Shown in pieces: positions 6,097 through 10,902 of a DNA stretch of 10,902 nt. Positions within the stretch are counted from its first letter, which is position 1. Every line of letters starts with the position of its first letter. A model generated the notes under the pieces. It saw nothing but the letters and a program-made list of their open reading frames with translations. It did not search any database and was not told the DNA's origin. The DNA is from Nitrososphaerota archaeon (lineage in GTDB: Archaea > Thermoproteota > Nitrososphaeria > Nitrososphaerales > Nitrosopumilaceae): contig VHBM01000035.1 in assembly GCA_016871975.1 (NCBI GenBank), positions 1 through 10,902 on the forward strand. The letters are read 5' to 3'. A program made the translations under genes and the position numbers.

Positions 6097-6441
6097 ATGA
6101 TAACAAAGGAGATAGTTGTCAATGGCACAAAATTTCGTCTTACCCTTACTGACCAAATAATTAGTCAAGTCAATAATTTAAAGTCGCTTTATAATGAAGC
6201 ATATGAGGATCCAGAAAGTTTTGATCAGGTAAGCGCTGAAATTTCAACTACGATTAATGAGATTGCAAATTCTATAGAGCCACATGCCTCAGATAGTGAC
6301 CTTGATGGTCTAATTCAAGAAATAATCAAAGTGGTAGATGACAAAGCGGCCGAAGTTGAAAAAGAAATGCAAGGCAAAAACACAAAACCTGAAAAAAAGC
6401 CTGCAAAAATCACAGGCAAAAAATCAAAATCTAGAAAATAA
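6097..6441 (+). CDS. Hypothetical small protein with helical body and basic Lys-rich tail (114 aa)
   Basis: Not recognised. Residues 3-17 look like a beta hairpin (KEIVVNGTKFRLTL). Residues about 19-93 are strongly helical, acidic and low in aromatics, with a periodic hydrophobic pattern compatible with a helical bundle or coiled coil. The last 24 residues hold ten Lys/Arg and several Pro/Gly, so this tail is probably disordered and could contact nucleic acid. There is no Cys. The ATG is supported by the TATA-like box 27 bases upstream. Length and composition resemble many lineage-specific archaeal small proteins. A role in nucleic acid binding is only inference from the tail. Confidence 0.68.
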   Translation: MITKEIVVNGTKFRLTLTDQIISQVNNLKSLYNEAYEDPESFDQVSAEISTTINEIANSIEPHASDSDLDGLIQEIIKVVDDKAAEVEKEMQGKNTKPEKKPAKITGKKSKSRK

Positions 6442-6481
6442 TTTTTGAGTATCCTGTTAGACAAAAAATACGTAGTTTTAG

Positions 6482-6488
6482 TTATATT
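6482..6488 (+). promoter_or_regulatory. Putative TATA box for the Cys-rich microprotein at 6510
   Basis: TTATATT is centred 25 bases upstream of the ATG at 6510, the usual distance for a leaderless archaeal transcript. A second TATA-like run (CTATATAAT, about 6498-6506) is too near the ATG to act in this way. Confidence 0.4.
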
Positions 6489-6509
6489 CTATGAACTCTA
6501 TATAATAAC

Positions 6510-6638
6510 ATGAAAACCCATTGTGAGTGTGGAATTTGTGGTCATTTTACAGAAGATGAATGCATTAAAAATGAGTGCAAGTGTTGCAGTAATTTTCATA
6601 TCAGATCTGGGCCCAAAAGTGGTTCTAGTCAAGACTAG
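6510..6638 (+). CDS. Cys-rich metal-binding microprotein (42 aa)
   Basis: ATG 6510-6512, TAG 6636-6638. Seven Cys and three His in 42 residues: H4, C5-x-C7-x2-C10-x-H12, C18, C23-x-C25-C26 and H30, then a Ser/Gly tail. This is enough for two zinc or other metal sites. The codons give a dense, evenly distributed Cys pattern that is unlikely in noncoding DNA, and a TATA-like box sits 25 bases upstream. It converges on a second Cys-rich microprotein on the other strand, nine bases away. No family is recognised; a metallothionein-like, chaperone or regulatory role are all possible. Confidence 0.7.
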   Translation: MKTHCECGICGHFTEDECIKNECKCCSNFHIRSGPKSGSSQD

Positions 6639-6647
6639 AAAATAATT

Positions 6648-6743
6648 TTAATTTGTATTATGACAAGAGCAATTTTTTAACCAGTGCATAAAGCACCCAA
6701 TTAATTTATGATCTTTGCAACCACATATGACACATTTTTTCAT
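6648..6743 (-). CDS. Cys/His-rich microprotein (31 aa)
   Basis: ATG 6743-6741, TAA 6650-6648. Six Cys and three His in 31 residues: C4-x2-C7-x-C9-x2-H12, C17-x2-H20, C25-x-C27-H28. The first cluster resembles that of the convergent microprotein on the plus strand (C-x-C-x2-C-x-H). It begins eight bases after the stop of the minus-strand gene 6752-7126, so the two are probably co-transcribed. At 31 residues it falls below common gene-calling cut-offs. The Cys/His pattern and operon spacing are the evidence; no family or function is known to me. Confidence 0.6.
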   Translation of the reverse strand: MKKCVICGCKDHKLIGCFMHWLKNCSCHNTN

Positions 6744-6751
6744 ATATCTAG

Positions 6752-7126
6752 TCACAATTTCTCCATTAAAGACTCTATCATTTCAATCAGTTTTTTGTCA
6801 TTAAAAGAGTCCAATATTGTTTGCCTTAGATTTTGTAGTCTGTTAGGGTCATCAGAATATAATTTTGACATAGTTTCTATTTCTCTAAAAAAGTCATAAT
6901 TTTTAATATAAGAGTCAGCGGCTGATGCCAGTCCAACATAATCATTTGACGTATTATCAATTGGGTTTAATTTGTTAATTATTACATGTAGTAAACCATT
7001 GATTTTTGCTAGCTCTTTTTTTATTATTTCAAGATCTCCAGACTTGTCTTCTAGCTTAGTCAGTAATTGATATGATTCAACGATCTGTTTTAAGAGTCCT
7101 TTAAGATAGTTATCAAAATTTGTCAT
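6752..7126 (-). CDS. Hypothetical helical protein (124 aa)
   Basis: Not recognised. The sequence is nearly all helix-forming, with heptad-like Leu/Ile spacing in residues 5-54 (YLKGLLKQIVESYQLLTKLE, then IIKKELAKINGLLHVIINKL), a break at NPIDNTSND, and a second helical half ending in LIEMIESLMEKL. It contains no Cys and no membrane segment. A four-helix or coiled-coil protein is likely. The start ATG at 7126 has a TATA-like CTTTTAGATT (7151-7160 on this strand) about 30 bases upstream. The minus-strand Cys-rich microprotein follows eight bases after its stop. It is transcribed divergently from threonine synthase. The opposite-strand frame here is low-complexity and not credible. Confidence 0.65.
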   Translation of the reverse strand: MTNFDNYLKGLLKQIVESYQLLTKLEDKSGDLEIIKKELAKINGLLHVIINKLNPIDNTSNDYVGLASAADSYIKNYDFFREIETMSKLYSDDPNRLQNLRQTILDSFNDKKLIEMIESLMEKL

Positions 7127-7199
7127 TATCGAGTTTGATATTACATGACCAATCTAAAAGTGTGAGTATGAATCAGGCATGCGGGTTTTTTATTTTAAA

Positions 7200-7206
7200 T
7201 TTAAAT
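7200..7206 (+). promoter_or_regulatory. Putative TATA box for threonine synthase
   Basis: TTTAAAT, inside a longer AT run (7188-7207), is centred 27 bases upstream of the TTG at 7230. This supports the non-ATG start, because an in-frame stop lies at 7215-7217 and no ATG is available before the zinc-ribbon cysteines. Confidence 0.45.
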
Positions 7207-7229
7207 TAGTACAATAATTCCTATTTGCA

Positions 7230-8573
7230 TTGCAAGGTAATGCTTATCTAAAATGTATAGATCCACATTGCGGTTTAGAGTACGACATTGCTAGTACTAG
7301 AATTGAGTGTGACAAGGGTCACCTCTTAGACGTAAAGTATAAAAAAATTCCATCACGTGCACTAAAGGAATTATTCTATAACAGACGAAATCCACAAAAT
7401 AGTATTTTTAATGAAAGTGGAGTCTGGCGGTTTCGTGAGTTGTTAAATTTTTGTCAAATAGATACGGCAGACACTGAAGAGTGTTCAAAATATCTAGTAT
7501 CGCTAGATGGGGCAGAAGGAAGACAGTCAAAACCATACCACATGTCAAAGGTGGCCAATTTTGTTGAGATGAGAAGCGAAAATCTTTGGCTACAGCCAGA
7601 AGGATACAATCCGAGCGGTTCATTCAAGGACAACGGAATGGCTGCTGCCATCACTCACGCAAAGCTTGTTAATGCAAAAAAAATTGTGTGTGCGTCGACA
7701 GGAAATACATCGGCATCTGCAGGGATGTATGCTGCAAATGAGGATATTGAATGTGATGTGTATATCCCATCTGGACAAATTGCACCTGGCAAGCTTAGTC
7801 AGGCATATCAATTTGGAACACAAATAATTCAAGTTGATGGAAATTTTGATGATGCGCTAGCAAGATCACTTGATGATGCAAAAAAATATGATGGCTATAC
7901 AGTAAATTCTGTAAATCCGTTTAGAATAGAAGGACAAAAAACCATACCATATCGAGCATTAGAACAACTTGGATGGGAAACCCCTGATTGGATAGTTTAC
8001 CCAGGAGGAGCACTAGGGAACACATCAAGTTGTGGCAAATGTTTAATGGAGCTATACGAATGGAATTGGATAAAAAAAATTCCTCGCATTGCGGTTGTAA
8101 ATGCAGAAGGTGCAAACACTCTCTTTGAGTTATACAATGGTAAATTTGAAGAAACTGAGCTTCGATGGAACAACGGCAAACCCAATGTAGAATTAATTGA
8201 AAAATACTACAAACATCTTGATAAAAATGAAATTAGACCAAAAACAAAAGCTACTGCAATACAAATTGGTAGACCAGCCAATATTCTAAAAGGGGTAAGA
8301 GCATTAGAATTTACAAAAGGAATTGTCATCGAAGTTTCTGACTCTGAGATGTTAGATGGAATGTCAGTTGTCGGATTAAATGGATTTGATTGTGAGATGG
8401 CTTCAGGTGCTGTCCCAGCCGGAATAAAGAAGATGATAAAAGATGAAGTGATCAAAAAAGATGATGTGGTGGTTGGAATATTAACAGGCAGACAAAAAGA
8501 TCCAATGCTTCCTGTAGATTATCACAATAATCCACAAAACCGGTTTGCAAGGCCTCCACGTACCAAAAAATAA
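7230..8573 (+). CDS. thrC: Threonine synthase, PLP-dependent
   Basis: 447 residues, TTG start. It converts O-phosphohomoserine and water to threonine and phosphate in the cytoplasm. N-terminal zinc-ribbon-like segment with C9, C14, C27 and H31. PLP fold type II core: NPSGSFKDNGM (127-137) with the Schiff-base lysine K133; STGNTSAS (156-163), which holds the substrate/PLP; PGGALGN (258-264), the phosphate-cradling Gly loop; RPKTKATAIQIGRP near 335-350, typical of threonine synthase. NPSG replaces the commoner NPTG. The closest alternative is another fold II enzyme such as threonine dehydratase, but the zinc ribbon and AIQIGRP argue for ThrC. It stands alone, convergent with the GAPDH gene (27 bases between stops). 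Confidence 0.92.
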   Translation: MQGNAYLKCIDPHCGLEYDIASTRIECDKGHLLDVKYKKIPSRALKELFYNRRNPQNSIFNESGVWRFRELLNFCQIDTADTEECSKYLVSLDGAEGRQSKPYHMSKVANFVEMRSENLWLQPEGYNPSGSFKDNGMAAAITHAKLVNAKKIVCASTGNTSASAGMYAANEDIECDVYIPSGQIAPGKLSQAYQFGTQIIQVDGNFDDALARSLDDAKKYDGYTVNSVNPFRIEGQKTIPYRALEQLGWETPDWIVYPGGALGNTSSCGKCLMELYEWNWIKKIPRIAVVNAEGANTLFELYNGKFEETELRWNNGKPNVELIEKYYKHLDKNEIRPKTKATAIQIGRPANILKGVRALEFTKGIVIEVSDSEMLDGMSVVGLNGFDCEMASGAVPAGIKKMIKDEVIKKDDVVVGILTGRQKDPMLPVDYHNNPQNRFARPPRTKK

Positions 8574-8600
8574 CTCAATTATTAGTGGTTTACACTGATG

Positions 8601-9662
8601 CTAATTTTTTCGTGCAAAATGATCTTCTAATGCTTTTTTCTTTTCTCTCATATGGAAAAGCTCTTCAGTATGCCTGAATGCCTTTTCATATTCTCTTTGA
8701 AAGAGCATAGCCTGCATTAACATGTGGTTTTCAGGAATAACTATCCCTGTTTGATCATCAGAATACATGAGTTTTACAGTATCTCCAATTGATTCAGTCA
8801 TGTTTGCATGAATGTGAATCATGTTTGTATCTTTGAAGCTAAAGTTCATAGTATTTGCAAAGTCACGAATCTCTTTTGTCCCTTTTGCAGTCCAAAGAAT
8901 TGCAACGCCATTTTCATCTTTAAAGATTTGCAAAAGTTCTGATGGTTTTGGTGCAGAATTTTTGAATCTTATATCCATAATGTGTAGATGCATTTGCCTT
9001 GTTGGAACCTTGATTGCACGCAAGAACAGTGGAGTGTCTTTTCCCATGTAGCTTTTTACATCATCACCATGATGGGGATTTTCACTCCATTCAATTGTGT
9101 CTACGATTTCTTTATCAGTCTGTTCAAGATCTGCCCATCGTCTTACCAATATAACATCGAATCTGACTAGTTTATTTCCAAATTTTTCACGAAGAGGTTG
9201 CAGTATTCTTCCAATTCCTGTCACATTACAGCTTCCTTGCATTACGTGCTTTTTACCAAATGCCTGCGTGTAATTTGCTCTTGAGTTAAAAAGTAAATCA
9301 GATACTGCATTTGCACCATAAACTGTCTCGCCTCCCTGATATATTGCCATCAATCCCTTTGACTCGTACAGATTTTTTTTATTTTGATAACCATGTCCAC
9401 CGGGGGATGCATCAAACACTAAATCACAATCATCTAGTGCGTTTTCTATCGTGCCAGTAATTTTATAATCTTTGAATAAATCAAGTTTTTTTTGTGGCAC
9501 ATAGACATCAAAGCCTCTTGATATGGCAGTGTTTACTTCCTTATCAGGTGAATATTTTCCTACTCCTATTACTTTGATATCAGAATCATCTTTTATGAAC
9601 TGTGCAATTCTGCTCCCAATTGAACCATAGCCGTTAACAAATACTTTTTTCAATGTTTTCAT
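8601..9662 (-). CDS. gap: Archaeal type II glyceraldehyde-3-phosphate dehydrogenase
   Basis: 353 residues from ATG 9662-9660; a TTG directly before it (9665) would add one residue. It interconverts glyceraldehyde 3-phosphate and 1,3-bisphosphoglycerate with NAD(P); in autotrophic ammonia oxidisers it would serve gluconeogenesis. From the ATG: Rossmann motif VNGYGSIG (9-16); D84-ASPGGHG, the archaeal nucleotide-domain signature; IYQGGE (107-112); catalytic C145 in GSCNVTG (143-149); catalytic-domain VPTRQMHLH; H-rich NPHHGDDV. The archaeal form is only distantly related to bacterial GapA, and the ASPGGHG and SCNVTG motifs fix the assignment. Divergent from the DsbA-like gene across 53 bases, so the two promoters share one short region. 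Confidence 0.93.
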   Translation of the reverse strand: MKTLKKVFVNGYGSIGSRIAQFIKDDSDIKVIGVGKYSPDKEVNTAISRGFDVYVPQKKLDLFKDYKITGTIENALDDCDLVFDASPGGHGYQNKKNLYESKGLMAIYQGGETVYGANAVSDLLFNSRANYTQAFGKKHVMQGSCNVTGIGRILQPLREKFGNKLVRFDVILVRRWADLEQTDKEIVDTIEWSENPHHGDDVKSYMGKDTPLFLRAIKVPTRQMHLHIMDIRFKNSAPKPSELLQIFKDENGVAILWTAKGTKEIRDFANTMNFSFKDTNMIHIHANMTESIGDTVKLMYSDDQTGIVIPENHMLMQAMLFQREYEKAFRHTEELFHMREKKKALEDHFARKN

Positions 9663-9715
9663 CAAAAAGATTCCATTTATTTAGATTACAGCTAAAGAAC
9701 TAAATGTAGCCCATA

Positions 9716-10438
9716 GTGAAAAATTCCGTGAACATTCATGGCCCATCACTTGGAATCGGGGTAGCTATTACGGTAGCAGCAATTTTTGGAGCATATTTTG
9801 CCTTAAATAATGTAAATCAAGAAAAGCCTTTGGTTATTGAAAAAGCCCCAGAAATTGAACAGAGTGCAGAACCACAAAAGCTGAAAAAAGAAGTTTTTAC
9901 AGCAAATGCCTCGCCATACTTGGGTGATGAGAACGCACCGATAACTATGGTTGAGTTTGGCGACTATCAGTGCTTTTTTTGCAATCGATATTTCCATGAG
10001 ACAGAACATGAAGTGCTAAAAAATTATGTAGAAACAGGCAAGGTCAAAATATTGTTTAAAGATTTTACAATTATAGGTCCTGATTCAATAAATGCCGCAC
10101 ATGCTGCACATTGTGCTAACGAGGAGGGCAAGTTTTGGGAATATCACGATATGTTATACAACAACTGGACTGGAGAAAACAACGGATGGGCATCTTCTGA
10201 AAATTTATTCAGGTTTGCAAAAGAGATTGGATTAGATACAGACAACTTTAGTGAATGTATGCTAGAGGCAAGATATCAAGACATGATAATTGCAAGCAAT
10301 AATGACGCAAAGGCACTTGGCCTTGATGGCACACCTGGTTTTTTTATAATTGGGCCAGATAATGAGGTTACACGGATCAGTGGCGCACAACCATATGATG
10401 TATTTAAGCGCATTTTTGATTCTGAATTAAATAAATAA
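9716..10438 (+). CDS. Membrane-anchored DsbA-family thiol:disulfide oxidoreductase
   Basis: 240 residues, GTG start. One N-terminal membrane segment (about 11-31) is followed by an acidic, Pro/Glu-rich linker (36-60) and a thioredoxin-fold domain with an inserted helical part, so the domain should face outside the membrane. Active site C86-F-F-C89 after VEFGDYQ (79-85); cis-Pro loop G205-T206-P207 next to the active site; extra cysteines C133 and C181 in the helical insertion may form a structural disulfide. It would make or isomerise disulfides in secreted or membrane proteins. Family relatives also include thioredoxin-like anchors fused to other systems, but no such domain is present here. 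An AT-rich TATTTAGATT (about 9679-9688) lies in the shared upstream region. Confidence 0.9.
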   Translation: MKNSVNIHGPSLGIGVAITVAAIFGAYFALNNVNQEKPLVIEKAPEIEQSAEPQKLKKEVFTANASPYLGDENAPITMVEFGDYQCFFCNRYFHETEHEVLKNYVETGKVKILFKDFTIIGPDSINAAHAAHCANEEGKFWEYHDMLYNNWTGENNGWASSENLFRFAKEIGLDTDNFSECMLEARYQDMIIASNNDAKALGLDGTPGFFIIGPDNEVTRISGAQPYDVFKRIFDSELNK

Positions 10439-10441
10439 AAA

Positions 10442-10480
10442 TTTATTAATTATTAGACAGCCACGTACGAAATTAATAAA
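10442..10480. repeat. 10-base AT-rich inverted repeat after the DsbA-like gene
   Basis: TTTATTAATT (10442-10451) and AATTAATAAA (10471-10480) are perfect inverted arms with a 19-base spacer. It begins just after the TAA at 10436-10438 and lies upstream of the HMG-CoA synthase promoter. It may be a termination structure or a binding site; being all A/T it could also be chance. Confidence 0.3.
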
Positions 10481-10518
10481 ATTATAACTTTTTGGTAGAC
10501 ATATTTAGCTGAATAATG

Positions 10519-10525
10519 CTTATAT
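10519..10525 (+). promoter_or_regulatory. Putative TATA box for HMG-CoA synthase
   Basis: CTTATAT is centred 26 bases before the ATG at 10548. The other in-frame ATG, at 10524, lies within this box, so the box decides for the downstream start and a leaderless transcript. Confidence 0.5.
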
Positions 10526-10547
10526 GAGAATTAGAGAGGGCAAGCGT

Positions 10548-10902
10548 ATGGCTGCTGGAATTGATGATGTCGCAATATACATCCCAAAGCTGTATGTTGA
10601 TGCATCAGACTTTGCTGTTGCAAGAGGAGTAGACCCTGCCAAACTGCAAAGCGGATTAGGCGTATCACAGATGGCAATAGTTGATACTAATCAGGATCCG
10701 GCATGTCTTGCCGCAAACGCTTGTCTCAGAGTTATGCAAAAAAACAAGCTATCGCCAGACGATGTTGGGCGACTCTATGTTGCAACAGAATCATCACTTG
10801 ATGAATCAAAGGCAATGAATTCTTACGTAATTGGAATGCTTGAGCAGGTTTATGGTGAGGGTTCTTTTGAGCACTGTGGTGGAATCGAATGCAAATTTGC
10901 GT
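10548..10902 (+). CDS. Hydroxymethylglutaryl-CoA synthase, archaeal type (3' truncated by window)
   Basis: The first 118 residues are visible. It condenses acetyl-CoA with acetoacetyl-CoA to HMG-CoA, the second step of the mevalonate route to archaeal isoprenoid lipids. Start region IDDVAIYIPKLYV (5-17) and GLGVSQMAIVD (36-46) are typical; ATESSLDESK (79-88) carries the catalytic Glu, E81. The window ends in IECKFA (113-118) with one further base, T, exactly where the catalytic Cys (TGT/TGC) is expected. The start at 10548 is preferred over the in-frame ATG 10524 because a TATA-like box covers 10524 and relatives start near here. In many archaea this gene adjoins thiolase and DUF35 genes; those lie 6 kb upstream here. 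Confidence 0.93.
   Translation, partial: MAAGIDDVAIYIPKLYVDASDFAVARGVDPAKLQSGLGVSQMAIVDTNQDPACLAANACLRVMQKNKLSPDDVGRLYVATESSLDESKAMNSYVIGMLEQVYGEGSFEHCGGIECKFA

Noticed and set aside
6708..6899. Plus-strand 63-residue frame ahead of threonine synthase
   Set aside because: Ser/Phe-rich, antisense to a more protein-like helical gene and to a Cys-rich microprotein; judged a shadow.
7408..8455. Several minus-strand frames opposite thrC
   Set aside because: The thrC frame is continuous with all catalytic motifs, so the antisense frames are by-products.
8821..9170. Plus-strand frames of 76 and 60 residues opposite GAPDH
   Set aside because: They overlap the catalytic part of a clear GAPDH gene and have no support of their own.
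10524..10547. Upstream in-frame ATG of HMG-CoA synthase, adding eight residues
   Set aside because: The codon falls inside a well-placed TATA-like box, and the basic extra residues (RIREGKR) are not expected at the N-terminus of this family.
1..10902. Search for tRNA, rRNA, CRISPR array, transposase, integrase or attachment sites
   Set aside because: No cloverleaf-like conserved TFC-loop sequence, no regularly spaced repeats and no mobile-element protein motifs were seen by eye.

Overview
The window looks like chromosomal DNA of an ammonia-oxidising archaeon (Nitrososphaerota/Thaumarchaeota, Nitrosopumilus/Nitrosarchaeum-like). The DNA is AT-rich with short intergenic gaps. The informational and metabolic enzymes are of archaeal type: type II archaeal GAPDH, archaeal HMG-CoA synthase, a thiolase/DUF35 pair, a coenzyme-F420-type luciferase-like oxidoreductase and an Hjc-like nuclease. 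Many genes appear to begin with TTG, GTG or ATG about 25-29 bases after the centre of a TATA-like box, which is the pattern of leaderless archaeal transcripts. No rRNA, tRNA, CRISPR array, insertion sequence or phage gene was seen, and no stretch longer than about 130 bases lacks a gene once the microproteins are counted.

Layout, left to right. 1-542: C-terminal half of purK (purine synthesis). 605-1652: a three-gene + strand run made of a four-helix membrane protein, a 43-residue Cys/His microprotein and a DedA-family membrane protein; the last two share a TTGA start/stop overlap. 1718-4801: a tight four-gene run of sugar-phosphate nucleotidyltransferase, F420-type LLM oxidoreductase, thiolase and DUF35 zinc-ribbon/OB protein, with gaps of 11, -4 and -4 bases. 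4795-4923 (-): a single-C2H2-finger microprotein with an inverted repeat around its putative TATA box. 5051-6441 (+): an Hjc-like PD-(D/E)XK nuclease and two unrecognised small proteins. 6510-6743: two convergent Cys-rich microproteins, the minus-strand one directly behind an unrecognised 124-residue helical protein gene (6752-7126, -). 7230-8573 (+): threonine synthase. 8601-9662 (-): archaeal GAPDH. 9716-10438 (+): membrane-anchored DsbA-like thiol oxidoreductase. 10548 to the end (+): N-terminal 118 residues of HMG-CoA synthase, cut just before the expected catalytic cysteine.

Most of the recognisable genes are housekeeping: purine, threonine, gluconeogenesis/glycolysis and mevalonate/archaeal lipid synthesis. 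The less explained parts are (i) the nucleotidyltransferase-LLM-thiolase-DUF35 operon, whose four activities do not form a pathway I recognise; (ii) four metal-binding microproteins of 31-43 residues in less than 11 kb, each wedged beside a larger gene; and (iii) the nuclease-linked unknown genes. All functional calls rest on motif recognition by eye; no database search was possible.
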